This document shows positions 1 through 8,928 of a stretch of DNA of 64,000 nucleotides, piece after piece (within the stretch, counting starts at the first letter, position 1; every line of letters begins with the position of its first letter). The stretch lies in contig JAHCLO010000010.1 in NCBI GenBank assembly GCA_026125285.1, positions 62,001 through 126,000 of the forward strand, in the 5' to 3' direction. Origin of the DNA: Verrucomicrobiia bacterium (GTDB taxonomy: Bacteria > Verrucomicrobiota > Verrucomicrobiia > Limisphaerales > JADLHS01). The notes under the pieces were generated by a model. That model searched no databases. It was not told the origin of the DNA and saw only the letters and a program-made list of their open reading frames with translations. The translations under genes were made by a program, and so were the position numbers.

Positions 1-333
1 GAGGTTCGAAGTCCGAGATCCGGAATTGTGCTCGATTGGTCACCGATGATTGAGGCAATCATCAGGGACGTGGAGCGCGGGAACTCCGTCGGCGCAGTTT
101 CCGCCCGGTTCCACAACGCGCTGGCTGAGGCAATCGTCGTCATGGCAAAACGCCTCGGCGAATCGCGCATCGCGTTAAGCGGCGGCTGTTTTCAGAATCG
201 CTATCTGACGGAGCGGACGGTAAAGCGACTACGCGCCGAGGGTTTCCAGCCTTACTGGCATCAACGCGTGCCGCCAAATGACGGGGGAATTTCCCTGGGG
301 CAAATCGTTGCTGCCCGCCGTGCCACCCGCTAA
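1..333 (+). CDS. hypF: HypF carbamoyltransferase, C-terminal part (5' end outside window)
   Basis: This is the last ~110 codons of HypF, which makes thiocarbamate from carbamoyl phosphate for the CN ligands of [NiFe]-hydrogenase and passes it to HypE. The frame is open from base 1, so the gene starts upstream. The segments LDWSPMIEAI, FHNALAEAIV, LSGGCFQN and VPPNDGGISLGQ match the conserved Kae1-like C-terminal lobe. hypC follows 11 bp downstream, then hypD, so this is a maturation operon. Odd: codons 1-9 read EVRSPRSGI, a translated copy of the dispersed 'tccgaaatccg' type repeat lying in frame just before the conserved LDW motif. It looks like a small in-frame repeat insertion. Confidence 0.9.
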   Translation, partial: EVRSPRSGIVLDWSPMIEAIIRDVERGNSVGAVSARFHNALAEAIVVMAKRLGESRIALSGGCFQNRYLTERTVKRLRAEGFQPYWHQRVPPNDGGISLGQIVAARRATR

Positions 334-344
334 CTTCACGTCGC

Positions 345-662
345 ATGTGTCTCGCCATTCCAGGTAAGATCGAAAGCATCCAGGGCGATGATTTGCTCAC
401 GCGCCTGGGCAAGGTCAATTTCGGCGGCATTCTCAAAGAAGCCTGCCTGGCATACGTGCCGGAGGCCAAGGTGGGTGATTACGTAATCGTGCATGTCGGC
501 TTCGCGTTGAGCAAAGTGGACGAGGCCGAAGCTCAACAGATCTTCGAATACCTGAAAGAGATGGACGAACTCGACGACTTTGCGGAGGACCGGGGGGGCG
601 AGCGCCCTCGCGAGTCGGGCAACAACTCTTCGGCAGCCTTGCCTCGCCCACCTTTGCCGTGA
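345..662 (+). CDS. hypC: HypC/HybG hydrogenase assembly chaperone
   Basis: HypC is a small chaperone that carries the Fe(CN)2CO unit with HypD and delivers it to the hydrogenase large subunit. The N-terminus MCLAIPGKI has the essential Cys2 and the family signature; [21 protein letters not shown] is the OB-fold core, and IFEYLKEM closes the normal domain. The protein has 105 residues, longer than the usual 75-95. The last ~20 residues ([15 protein letters not shown]...) are low-complexity and lack family similarity. Its TGA overlaps the GTG start of hypD (GTGA), which implies translational coupling. Confidence 0.93.
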   Translation: MCLAIPGKIESIQGDDLLTRLGKVNFGGILKEACLAYVPEAKVGDYVIVHVGFALSKVDEAEAQQIFEYLKEMDELDDFAEDRGGERPRESGNNSSAALPRPPLP

Positions 663-1759
663 AGTATCTCGATGAATATCGCGACGGCGACCTGGCCCGG
701 AAACTGGCCCTTGAGATTCATCGCCTAACAACCCGGCCATGGAACATTATGGAGGTTTGCGGCGGGCAGACCCACGCCATTGTGAAGTTTGGCATTGATG
801 AACTTTTGCCGAAAGCCATCACGCTCATTCACGGTCCAGGTTGCCCGGTGTGCGTCACGCCGTTGGAGATGATTGACAAGGCCCTGGAAATTGCCGCGAA
901 GCCGAACGTCATTTTCACCTCGTTCGGCGACATGTTACGGGTGCCGGGCAGCACGACGGATTTGCTGTCGGTCAAAGCCAGGGGCGGCGACGTGCGGATC
1001 GTTTACTCGCCCTTGGACGCCGTGAAGCTCGCGGAGCAAAATCCTGCCAGGGAAGTAGTGTTCTTCGGCGTGGGCTTTGAAACGACCGCGCCCGCGACGG
1101 CGATGGCGGTGTATCAAGCCGCGCAGAAAGGATTGAAGAATTTCTCCATGCTCATCTCGCACGTGCTCGTGCCGCCGGCAATTGAGGCCCTGATGTCTTC
1201 GCCGGAGTGCCGTGTGCAGGCGTTTCTGGCGGCAGGCCACGTTTGCACGGTAATGGGCTACGAGGAATATCCACCGCTGGCGGCGAAGTATCGCGTGCCC
1301 ATCGTGGTGACGGGCTTCGAGCCGCTGGACATTTTGCAGGGCATCCTCATGTGCGTGCGGCAATTGGAATCCGGCCGCGCCGAAGTCGAGAATCAGTATG
1401 CCCGCTCGGTGCGCCCGGAAGGCAATCGTCCGGCGCAAGACCTGATCCGCAAGGTGTTCAAGGTCGTACCGCGGAAATGGCGGGGCGTAGGGGAGATACC
1501 GCAAAGTGGTTTGGGGTTGAATGACGAATACGCGGGTTTTGATGCCGAAAAGAGGTTTGACCTGACGAGCCATACCGTCGAAGAACCAGCGGAGTGCCTG
1601 AGTGGATTGGTTTTGCAGGGCTTGAAGAAACCGCACGAATGTCCGGCTTTCGGCGGGAAATGCACGCCGGAGCACCCGCTGGGCGCGACGATGGTTTCGA
1701 GCGAAGGCGCGTGCGCGGCGTATTATCGGTATCGGCGGCATCATTGCTCCAACGGATGA
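659..1759 (+). CDS. hypD: HypD, Fe-S scaffold for hydrogenase Fe(CN)2CO assembly
   Basis: HypD assembles the Fe(CN)2CO cofactor together with HypC and HypE. Visible motifs are CGGQTH near residue 35, GPGCPVC near residue 60, the [13 protein letters not shown] loop, and a C-terminal cysteine-rich region ([18 protein letters not shown]...[11 protein letters not shown]) that binds the 4Fe-4S cluster. The length of 366 residues is normal. Start is GTG, overlapping the hypC stop. Odd: the final residues CSNG and the TGA stop lie inside the left arm of a 72-bp palindromic repeat, so the original C-terminus may have been replaced. Confidence 0.96.
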   Translation: MKYLDEYRDGDLARKLALEIHRLTTRPWNIMEVCGGQTHAIVKFGIDELLPKAITLIHGPGCPVCVTPLEMIDKALEIAAKPNVIFTSFGDMLRVPGSTTDLLSVKARGGDVRIVYSPLDAVKLAEQNPAREVVFFGVGFETTAPATAMAVYQAAQKGLKNFSMLISHVLVPPAIEALMSSPECRVQAFLAAGHVCTVMGYEEYPPLAAKYRVPIVVTGFEPLDILQGILMCVRQLESGRAEVENQYARSVRPEGNRPAQDLIRKVFKVVPRKWRGVGEIPQSGLGLNDEYAGFDAEKRFDLTSHTVEEPAECLSGLVLQGLKKPHECPAFGGKCTPEHPLGATMVSSEGACAAYYRYRRHHCSNG

Positions 1760-1819
1760 AGCGAGCCAACGGATGAAGAACTTGGGGACAAAATCCGTTG
1801 GCACGTTTCATCCGTTGGA
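1748..1819. repeat. 72-bp inverted repeat containing the hypD stop codon
   Basis: The left arm (1748-1774) and right arm (1793-1819) are 27 bp each and match at 25 of 27 positions after reverse complementing; both contain CCAACGGAT twice. The central 18 bp form a loop. The element spans the hypD 3' end and the space before the next gene. It is a REP-like palindrome, different in sequence from the GTAG family seen elsewhere in the window. Confidence 0.8.
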
Positions 1820-1832
1820 ATATAAACTCCGC

Positions 1833-2633
1833 ATGCCGCTTCTCTTTGAAGAGCAAACGCGAGTCGTGCGGCGTTGCCTTTTCGACGTTCACAACGAAGT
1901 TGGCGTTGGTTATCCGGAGGAGGCATATCACGTGGCGTTCTTGATCTGCTGCGCCAAGCGCGGGATTGCCGTCGTCTCGAAACAGGCTGGCCAGCTCTAT
2001 CATCGCGACCAACGGGTTCATACGTTTCAGTACGACGCGCTGGCATTGGAGGAAGTCCTGTTGGAGCTCAAGTCCCTGCCGGGCGGGTTTGCGCAGGAGA
2101 ATTTTTTCCAGATCATCTCCTATCTGAAGTTCTGGCGAAAGTCCCTCGGCCTGCTCGTCAATTTCGGCCAGGACCGGGTGGAAGTGGAGCGCGTGCCGTT
2201 TGAGCCGAAGCCCCTCGTGGTTCGCGAGGACTACGAGCACGTCCGTTCGTTGCTGACGAAAAGTGCCCGAGCGGTGTTGCGGCCAATGCGGGCCGGGATT
2301 CTTACCGTGGCAAAGCAGCACGGGTTGGGCTACGGCGAAAATGTGTGTTCCAAACTGCTGGCGGTCGAATGGCGGCATCTTGGCCTGACAACGCGCCGTG
2401 GATTGTTCAGCACGGTCAGGTTTGAGGAAACCAATGTGGGCGATTTTCCCGTGGATGCGATGTTGGTTGCGGATCAGATCCTGTGTTGCATCAGCGCGTT
2501 GAAGGATGACATCGGTCCCTATGAACTTGGCAAGGCACAAGCCTACCTGCGGGCGCTCGGGTTGCCTGTGGGTTTGACTGTGAACTTCGGCAAGCGAGCT
2601 CTGCACATTCGCGGCGTCCGCGCACCTCAATGA
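1833..2633 (+). CDS. Tandem two-domain GxxExxY protein
   Basis: About 267 residues containing two copies of the GxxExxY fold (a PD-(D/E)XK-like small family of uncertain function). The first copy starts VHNEVGVGYPEEAYH and ends GLLVNFGQDRVEVERV; the second starts AKQHGLGYGENVCSK and ends GLTVNFGKRALHIRGV. Single-domain members are about 120-130 residues, so this is an internal duplication. The first copy keeps G-x-x-E-x-x-Y; the second has GYGENVC, without the final Tyr. I chose the ATG at 1833 because the in-frame start at 1773 would translate the palindromic repeat. It lies inside the hyp operon, between hypD and hypE, with no known role in hydrogenase maturation. Confidence 0.75.
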   Translation: MPLLFEEQTRVVRRCLFDVHNEVGVGYPEEAYHVAFLICCAKRGIAVVSKQAGQLYHRDQRVHTFQYDALALEEVLLELKSLPGGFAQENFFQIISYLKFWRKSLGLLVNFGQDRVEVERVPFEPKPLVVREDYEHVRSLLTKSARAVLRPMRAGILTVAKQHGLGYGENVCSKLLAVEWRHLGLTTRRGLFSTVRFEETNVGDFPVDAMLVADQILCCISALKDDIGPYELGKAQAYLRALGLPVGLTVNFGKRALHIRGVRAPQ

Positions 2634-2727
2634 CGAAACAACCTCCTCAACCGATGCCATGTGCCGATGGGTTTGATTTTGAATATCTTCAACCTTTGGA
2701 ACTGTTCATTCATTGGAGAATCCGGCC

Positions 2728-3765
2728 ATGACGACGAGTTGCCCCATTCCAATCCAGCAATACCCGCACGTGCTGATGGCGCACGGCGGCGGCGGAAGGT
2801 TAATGCATCAATTGCTGGAAACCGTGTTCGGCACGGCGTTCAGCAATCCGATCCTCGATGCGCGGCACGACGCGGCACAATTCGCAGTTCCCCCAGGCAA
2901 GCTGGCGCTGACGACAGACTCCTACGTGGTGCGACCGCTTTTCTTTCCCGGGGGCGACATCGGCTCAATGGCGATTCATGGCACAGTGAACGATCTCGCC
3001 ATGAGCGGCGCGCGTCCGCTTTACCTGAGCTGCGGGTTCATCATCGAAGAAGGGTTGCCGATGGAAACGCTCTGGCGGGTGGTCTGTTCGATGCGCGACG
3101 CGGCGCAACGCTGTGGCGTGCAAATCATCACCGGTGACACCAAGGTGGTGGACAAAGGCAAGGGCGATGGCTTGTTCATCAACACCAGCGGGATTGGTGT
3201 TATCGAACACCCGATGAACATCGCCCCGCAAACGGTGCAGCCCGGGGACGCGGTCATCGTGAGCGGCGATTTGGGCCGGCACGGTATGGCGATCATGGCC
3301 GTGCGCGAGGGCCTGCAATTCGAGAGCACCATCGAAAGCGACTCCGCCCCGGTGCATGAACCGGTGCGGGCCTTGCTGAAGGCGGGAATTGAAATCCACT
3401 GCCTGCGCGATCTCACCCGCGGTGGCTTGGCGAGTGCGCTGAATGAAATCGCCGAAGCCGCGGGAGTGCGTATTGCCATTGAGGAGAAGTTGATTCCCGT
3501 GTGCGAAGCGGTGCATGCCGCCTGCGAAATGTTGGGGCTGGATCCACTGCAGGTCGCCAATGAAGGGCGTTTCGTGGCGTTTATGCCGGCGCCGGCGGCG
3601 GAGCAGGCTCTAGCCATCGTCCGCGAGCATGAAGTTGCCGCCGGGGCCACGCGCATCGGGACGGTTACCGACAAGGGAAACCCGCTGGTCGTTCTGAAGA
3701 GCCGGATTGGGGCGAACCGGATCCTGGACATGCCCAGCGGCGAACAATTGCCGCGGATTTGCTGA
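2728..3765 (+). CDS. hypE: HypE carbamoyl dehydratase, [NiFe]-hydrogenase maturation
   Basis: HypE dehydrates a thiocarboxamide on its C-terminal cysteine to thiocyanate, the CN donor for HypD/HypC. It belongs to the PurM/AIRS ATP-binding family. Motifs seen are [14 protein letters not shown] at the N-terminus, [21 protein letters not shown] (Mg-ATP site), [17 protein letters not shown] and a C-terminus ending PRIC with the required terminal Cys. Start is ATG at 2728, preceded by TTGGAG; a TTG at 2713 would add five residues. The final hyp gene in the window; no hydrogenase structural gene is visible, so it probably lies upstream of position 1. Confidence 0.96.
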   Translation: MTTSCPIPIQQYPHVLMAHGGGGRLMHQLLETVFGTAFSNPILDARHDAAQFAVPPGKLALTTDSYVVRPLFFPGGDIGSMAIHGTVNDLAMSGARPLYLSCGFIIEEGLPMETLWRVVCSMRDAAQRCGVQIITGDTKVVDKGKGDGLFINTSGIGVIEHPMNIAPQTVQPGDAVIVSGDLGRHGMAIMAVREGLQFESTIESDSAPVHEPVRALLKAGIEIHCLRDLTRGGLASALNEIAEAAGVRIAIEEKLIPVCEAVHAACEMLGLDPLQVANEGRFVAFMPAPAAEQALAIVREHEVAAGATRIGTVTDKGNPLVVLKSRIGANRILDMPSGEQLPRIC

Positions 3766-3996
3766 AGGTTTCCGCGCTGACCGTTTCGGGCGAGCCAGCC
3801 GGTCAAGGCTTTACGATCACTTTGATCGGGAACGAATCTGCCCGCCAACTCACCACCGGAATTTGTTGTCGCCGGAAGGGCAACTTCGAACCCTTGAGAC
3901 GGGCGCCGGCGGGGAAAAGCGATCCCTCCCACCGGGAGTGGCGCGCACAGCAGGGAAGCCCCTGCGGAAGGAGTTGGAGACGGTTTCGTGGTATCT

Positions 3997-4803
3997 TCAT
4001 CGGCTGGTGGTGACTTGTTTCAGACGGAGCCAGTCTGCGTTGTAATGGCTGATGCGCACTTCGGGTGATTGGGTTTTGGGATCGCGCAGCTTGAAGACTT
4101 CCGCGTGGCCATCCGCGAAGTTCAGGCCGTATCCGTGTTGATGCTGGGTGCCGGGAAAACTGGCGAAGGGCCGGCTGTCGTCCATGGTCACGAGAAACCA
4201 CCCGTCATCAATGCTCGCGGCATGTTCGTCGGACATCACCCACAAGGTGGACGGTCCGGCAACGGCGGTTTCGGTGTCGCGGACGAACGTGCGGAAGCCA
4301 GTTTGCCGAGGATAGGACTCCATGTGGCGGCTGCCCATCCAGGAATTCATGGCGTAACTGCGCACGCACGGCACGCCACTGGTGTGCGCGGAATCAGCGG
4401 GACACCGATAGGTGCCGGTCTGGCTGGCGTAGGGATACAGTTTGCCCTGGCGGAGCAACGTGGTGTTGGTGGCTTCGGCAGCAACCTTCAGATTCCCGGT
4501 GACCCAGGAATCGCCGTTGTGGGGTGTCGGCAGGTTCTCCGCCAGTCTGCCCTGGTTGTCGGCGGCATACATTTGGGTGGCGAACGCCAGTTGTCTGAGA
4601 TTGTTGAGGCAACCGGCTTGCTGCCCGCGGGCTTTGGCTTTACTGAGCGCCGGTAGCAGCAGTGCGGCGAGGATGGCAATGATGGCGATCACCACCAACA
4701 CCTCGATCAGGGTGAACCCGCCGCGCCCGACGCAAAAAACTCCGTTCCGCCGAAGCATCTGCGTCACGGTTCGCCGGTCTCTTGATTGCGCGTGTCTGGC
4801 CAT
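3997..4803 (-). CDS. Type II secretion/type IV pilus-like pseudopilin (H-X9-DG family)
   Basis: The prepilin peptidase site and helix [20 protein letters not shown] lies ~30 residues from the start, followed by [25 protein letters not shown], typical of the abundant Verrucomicrobiota/Planctomycetota pseudopilins. The C-terminal [14 protein letters not shown] is the H-X9-DG-type tail. The ectodomain has paired cysteines (residues in YRCPADSA and GVPCVRS). The ATG at 4803 is chosen because GGGAG sits 8 nt upstream; a TTG at 4818 would overlap that site. The gene diverges from the sensor kinase at 4929, leaving ~125 bp for two promoters. Substrate or pilus assignment cannot be made. Confidence 0.85.
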   Translation of the reverse strand: MARHAQSRDRRTVTQMLRRNGVFCVGRGGFTLIEVLVVIAIIAILAALLLPALSKAKARGQQAGCLNNLRQLAFATQMYAADNQGRLAENLPTPHNGDSWVTGNLKVAAEATNTTLLRQGKLYPYASQTGTYRCPADSAHTSGVPCVRSYAMNSWMGSRHMESYPRQTGFRTFVRDTETAVAGPSTLWVMSDEHAASIDDGWFLVTMDDSRPFASFPGTQHQHGYGLNFADGHAEVFKLRDPKTQSPEVRISHYNADWLRLKQVTTSR

Positions 4804-4928
4804 CCAGGATTCTCCCAAGTCTTTGCGCTATTCTTACGTCACTTTATCGGTGGCGGGAACTGTGCGTTTGGCCGCACACCCTCCGGCTTCTGGTTGCGTT
4901 GCCGCGGTGGACCGAGAATAATCCCGCC

Positions 4929-7900
4929 ATGACGCCGAAGGGATGGCACCTTCTCATCGGAGCAGCGGTGTTGGCGCTGGCAGAAACCGGTTGGAGCCAA
5001 CCAGCCGCGAACTGGCGCGTCTTCAAGCGGGCAGACGGCCTGCCCGAATCAGTGGGGCTGGCGGTTACCTTCAGTCAACAGGGTAAAGTACTCGTCAAAC
5101 ATCCCAACCTCGATTTCGTCAGCGAACTGGACGGTTACTCGGTGAATGTCATCCCGGCCCCGGACGCAGCCATGCCCCACCGCGTTTATGGCAGCCCGGC
5201 AGGCCAACTATGGACGGTTACTGCCCAAGGCTTGCGCGAGTTTCGGGACGGCAACTGGATGGTTCATCCCGTGGCCGAGATTGGGGAAGCGCTTCGGGCC
5301 GGGATTTCACCTCCGGTGCGGGCCGTGCCGCTTTGTCCGGTTCGGCAAGGCATCGTGTTGGTTTTGCTGCCTGACCGGTTGCTGGAGTTCAATGCGGAAA
5401 CGCCGGACAAGCCGCAGACCCGGGTGCTACGCACGGCGGCGCAGACCGGGATGGGGAGTTTCTCCGGCATGACGTTGGCGCGTGATGGCGGACTCTGGAT
5501 CGCGGGACGGCACGGTTTGACCAAGGTAGCGGGGCCGGTGCGTAACTTGCGACTCGAGAGTGATTGGCAAGAATGGCTGCCACCGGCGTCGGCCGGGTTC
5601 CGCAACCTGCAAGAGCCGTGGGAAGACCCGGACGGCGGCATCACGTTGCTGGCGGAGACTTCGGAAACCGGCCGCAAGCTGGTGGTGCGATTTGACGGAC
5701 AGCATTGGACGGCCATTCCGATGGGCAGCGAGCGCCTTCGGTTTGCCTGGTCCGGCCCGGACCGAAGTCTGTGGGCCGCCAGTATCAATTCCCTGTTTCA
5801 ACGCGGCGCAGGCGAGATGGAATTGACCGAAACCAGTGAACTGGCAGCGCGAAGTTATTTTGATCTGGCCGTCGAACCGAGCGGCGCCTTCTGGCTGGCG
5901 ACTTCCGACGGTTTGTTCCGGTATGCGTTACCGCTGTGGCGCAGCCCGGAGCCGGCCCAAAGAATCAATTCCTTGGTTCACAATTTCGTGGAGGACGTCG
6001 CCGGACGACTTTCTTTCCTTGCCGGTCCCAGCCTGCACCTCCTCGATAATGACCTTCACCGCGAACATCCGCTGCCGGCGAGCGCCGCCGGGATTGGCGC
6101 AACTGTCCAGACGCTGTTTCCGCTCAAGGACGGAAGTCTGCTGTTGGATGCGGGCGATCAGTTGCTCCAATTCCAGCCGGGTACGGGAACATTCACAGTC
6201 CTCGCGCCGACTCCGGGCCAACGTCTGTTCCGTCCTTTGGGTGTGCTGACGGATGGTCGCCTTTGCGTTCTGAATCCGGGCCGCGCAGCCGAATCGGTGG
6301 ACGCCCGGTTGGAGGCGTTTGATGGCCGGAATTTCGAGACGCTGCCGTATTCGTTGCCGGAGGCAGTGGATTTCGCCCGCCCACTCCGCCTGTTCATGGC
6401 CCGCAATGGGGACCTGTGGCTGTACGGCGAGGCGGGGATCGCGTGGTGTCACGAGCGAAAATGGCGGAGTTTTCCGGTCGGGGACAGCACCGTGCCCGAA
6501 GACGCGCAAGGCTTCATGGAAATGCCCGATGGTCGAATCTGGTGCGCTTCGCCGGATCGCGTCTGGGAATTTGACGGTAAAGACTGGCTGACGGTGCGGA
6601 GCGGTTTCGATCACGTCAACCATCTGCTGCGCGGCCGCGACGGCAGCGTGTGGGTGGCCACCAACAGCGGGCTGCACCGGTTTCGTCAAGGAGCCTGGAT
6701 CGAGAACGGATTGGAAGAGGGTCTGCCCGGCGCGAATGTGCGCGAGGTGTACGAAGACCGGCGTGGACGCTTGTGGGCGGGCACGACTCACGGCCTGAGT
6801 CTCTACCATGCGGACGCCGACCCCGACCCCCCGCAGACCCAGATTCAATCGCGCACCGAACTGGAAAACCTGATCCCGGAAGGCGGCACCATCACGATCA
6901 ATTTCAGCGGCCAGGACAAGTGGAAGCATACGCCCCGCAATCGGTTGTTGTACTCCTACTGGCTGGACGAGCGCGATTGGTCGCCCTTCCAGGAAGCCAC
7001 CACCGTTTCCTTCACGGATCTGCCGCCGGGCAAACATTACTTTCAGGTTCGCGCCATGGACCGCAACGGCAACGTTGACCCCAAACCCGCGAAGCTGGAA
7101 TTCGCCGTCGCGCTGCCCTGGTTCAAAGAGCCCCGCTTGCTCTACATTTCGCTCGCCGGCCTCGCGGTGGCGCTGTTCTTTGCCGGTCTCGCCTTCAATC
7201 GTCACCGGCAGTTGTTGCGCAGCTACGCTGAAGTCGAACGGAAGGTCGCCGAACGCACGCAAGAACTGGAACGGGCCGGGCGCGAACTGTTGCATAGCCA
7301 GAAGATGAACGCCCTCGGCACGCTTGCCGCCGGCCTCGCCCACGATTTCAACAACATCCTCTCCATCGTCAAAGGCTCGGCGCAGATCATCGAGGACAAC
7401 CTGGACAAGCCGGAGAAGATTCACACCCGCGTGGACCGCATCAAGATGGTGGCCGACCAGGGCGCGGGCGTCGTGAAGGCGTTGCTCGGCTTCAGTCGCG
7501 ATTCTGCCCGCTCCCCGGCAGCGTGCGACCTGAACGCCGTGGTGGACGACACGCTTAAGCTGCTCGGTGACCGGTTCCTGCGCGAGGTGGAAATCCGTTT
7601 TGAACGCGCGCCGGATTTGCCGGAGGTAACGGTCATCCGCGACTGTGTTCAGCAGATTCTGCTTAACTTCATTTTCAACGCCGCCGAGTCCATGACCGAC
7701 CGCAAACGGGTGGTCGTCACGACGCGGCGGTTGGATTCCCTGCCCGCGGGCACGGTGCTGGCGCCCGCGACAACCAAGAACTACGTCACCATCTCCGTCC
7801 AGGATTTCGGCTGCGGCATTTCCCCGGAGCATCTCCCGCGCATCTTTGAGCCGTTCTTTACCACCAAGGCCCTCTCCACCCGGCGCGGCACCGGCCTGGG

Positions 7901-8054
7901 ACTTTCGATGGCTTACGAGCTGGCAAAAAAAATGGAGGCCGGCCTGGCGGTGGAATCAGTTGTCAACCAAGGCAGCCTGGTAACGCTGATTTTGCCGGTG
8001 CGCGATCTGCCCGCTGTACCAGAATCTGAAACCCATGTTCACCACGCTCCATAA
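4929..8054 (+). CDS. Sensor histidine kinase with periplasmic beta-propeller and Y_Y_Y domain
   Basis: About 1041 residues. After a signal peptide (MTPKGWHLLIGAAVLALAE, cleaved after SQ) comes a long periplasmic propeller with two-component-propeller type repeats such as DGGLWIAGRHGLTK, GSVWVATNSGLHRF and GRLWAGTTHGLSLY. A Y_Y_Y domain follows (YSYWLDERDWSPF...FQVRAMDRNGN), then one membrane helix near residue 740, a coiled linker (VERKVAERTQELERAG), the H-box GLAHDFNNILS near residue 803, and an HATPase with NFIFNAAES, DFGCGIS and GTGLGLS. Unlike many family members it has no fused receiver or AraC domain; the response regulator is the next gene. The TAA stop lies inside a repeat. Confidence 0.88.
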   Translation: MTPKGWHLLIGAAVLALAETGWSQPAANWRVFKRADGLPESVGLAVTFSQQGKVLVKHPNLDFVSELDGYSVNVIPAPDAAMPHRVYGSPAGQLWTVTAQGLREFRDGNWMVHPVAEIGEALRAGISPPVRAVPLCPVRQGIVLVLLPDRLLEFNAETPDKPQTRVLRTAAQTGMGSFSGMTLARDGGLWIAGRHGLTKVAGPVRNLRLESDWQEWLPPASAGFRNLQEPWEDPDGGITLLAETSETGRKLVVRFDGQHWTAIPMGSERLRFAWSGPDRSLWAASINSLFQRGAGEMELTETSELAARSYFDLAVEPSGAFWLATSDGLFRYALPLWRSPEPAQRINSLVHNFVEDVAGRLSFLAGPSLHLLDNDLHREHPLPASAAGIGATVQTLFPLKDGSLLLDAGDQLLQFQPGTGTFTVLAPTPGQRLFRPLGVLTDGRLCVLNPGRAAESVDARLEAFDGRNFETLPYSLPEAVDFARPLRLFMARNGDLWLYGEAGIAWCHERKWRSFPVGDSTVPEDAQGFMEMPDGRIWCASPDRVWEFDGKDWLTVRSGFDHVNHLLRGRDGSVWVATNSGLHRFRQGAWIENGLEEGLPGANVREVYEDRRGRLWAGTTHGLSLYHADADPDPPQTQIQSRTELENLIPEGGTITINFSGQDKWKHTPRNRLLYSYWLDERDWSPFQEATTVSFTDLPPGKHYFQVRAMDRNGNVDPKPAKLEFAVALPWFKEPRLLYISLAGLAVALFFAGLAFNRHRQLLRSYAEVERKVAERTQELERAGRELLHSQKMNALGTLAAGLAHDFNNILSIVKGSAQIIEDNLDKPEKIHTRVDRIKMVADQGAGVVKALLGFSRDSARSPAACDLNAVVDDTLKLLGDRFLREVEIRFERAPDLPEVTVIRDCVQQILLNFIFNAAESMTDRKRVVVTTRRLDSLPAGTVLAPATTKNYVTISVQDFGCGISPEHLPRIFEPFFTTKALSTRRGTGLGLSMAYELAKKMEAGLAVESVVNQGSLVTLILPVRDLPAVPESETHVHHAP

Positions 8055-8149
8055 TCTTAATCTTGATTGTAATCCTAATCCTGATCCCTGGTACGATCTG
8101 AGCGGGTTGAGATTAAGATTAGGATTAAGATCAAGAGTAAGCGGAGCGC
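8046..8149. repeat. Imperfect palindrome of TAATC/GATTA units between kinase and response regulator
   Basis: The left arm (about 8046-8087) has repeated TAATCTT/TAATCCT units; the right arm (about 8110-8149) has the complementary GATTAAGATTAGGATTAAG. Both outer ends carry GCTCC/GGAGC. The arms match imperfectly over about 40 bp. The TAA stop of the kinase gene is part of the left arm. Confidence 0.7.
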
Positions 8150-8162
8150 GAATGAGAATTGT

Positions 8163-8825
8163 ATGAACTCGAACCGTCCCATGATCCTGATTGTTGAAGA
8201 CGACGATCTGCAATACGAGATCTACGAGGAGGCGTTGGCACAATATCAACTGGTCCGCGTGAAAAGCGGCAGCGAAGCGCTCGCCGGTATCGCCCAGTGT
8301 GCGCCGCACGTATTGATCCTGGACCACGTGCTTGAGGCCGGCGAACTGGGCCTGGATTTCCTGCCCGAATTCAAAGAACTGCTACCGTTCGTGCCCATCG
8401 TCATCGTTTCCGGCGCGCTCGAAGTGCAGCAACAACTGGAGGCGCTGCAAGGACCGCGCCGCGCCCATTACTGTTTGCCCAAACCGGTGGATGTGCATGA
8501 ACTCCAGCGCACCGTGGCCACCGCGTTGAAGGAATGTGGCGAGGCCGAGGTGGTGCGCCAGTTTGAAGCGCTGGAACGCTCGCACCGCGTGGATGCACTG
8601 GAGTTATTAAGCCGCTCGACCGACCGTCTCAGCCGCCAAAATCAAATTCTGGAAATCGTCAGCCAATCACGCGAACGTCCCAACATTTCTGCGCTGGCGC
8701 GGCAATTCAAAGTGGCCCGCCGCACCATCATCCGGGACCTCGAAGAATTGATCCGTCGCGGCCAGTTGAAAGCGGAAGTGTATCCCGAATGGGAGAACCC
8801 AAAGCTGCCGGAAGACCAATCGTGA
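8163..8825 (+). CDS. Response regulator with C-terminal winged-helix domain
   Basis: A 220-residue regulator. The receiver domain (1-125) has the acidic pocket VEDDD, phospho-acceptor Asp54 in LILDHVLEAG, Thr/Ser-like switch SGAL and Lys in YCLPKPVDV. A linker follows, then a C-terminal HTH, ISALARQFKVARRTIIRDLEELIRRGQL, resembling a DeoR/HTH_11 fold rather than the OmpR or LuxR types. It lies 108 bp after the propeller kinase, on the same strand, and is the likely partner. Targets are not visible; the following subtilase is a candidate only by position. Confidence 0.85.
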   Translation: MNSNRPMILIVEDDDLQYEIYEEALAQYQLVRVKSGSEALAGIAQCAPHVLILDHVLEAGELGLDFLPEFKELLPFVPIVIVSGALEVQQQLEALQGPRRAHYCLPKPVDVHELQRTVATALKECGEAEVVRQFEALERSHRVDALELLSRSTDRLSRQNQILEIVSQSRERPNISALARQFKVARRTIIRDLEELIRRGQLKAEVYPEWENPKLPEDQS

Positions 8826-8928
8826 GGGCCCCCATTCTCCGCTCGCTCCTGGGGCCAACCTGGCGAAGTAATTCGGCATTACCCTGTGGTCCCCAAAGTG
8901 TGTACGGCTCTTTGCGTTTCGAGCGCAG

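Noticed and set aside
3766-3996. Plus-strand ORF 3759-4013 after hypE
   Set aside because: It overlaps the convergent pseudopilin gene, has Arg-rich low-quality composition and no motif. I see no gene in this 231-bp gap.
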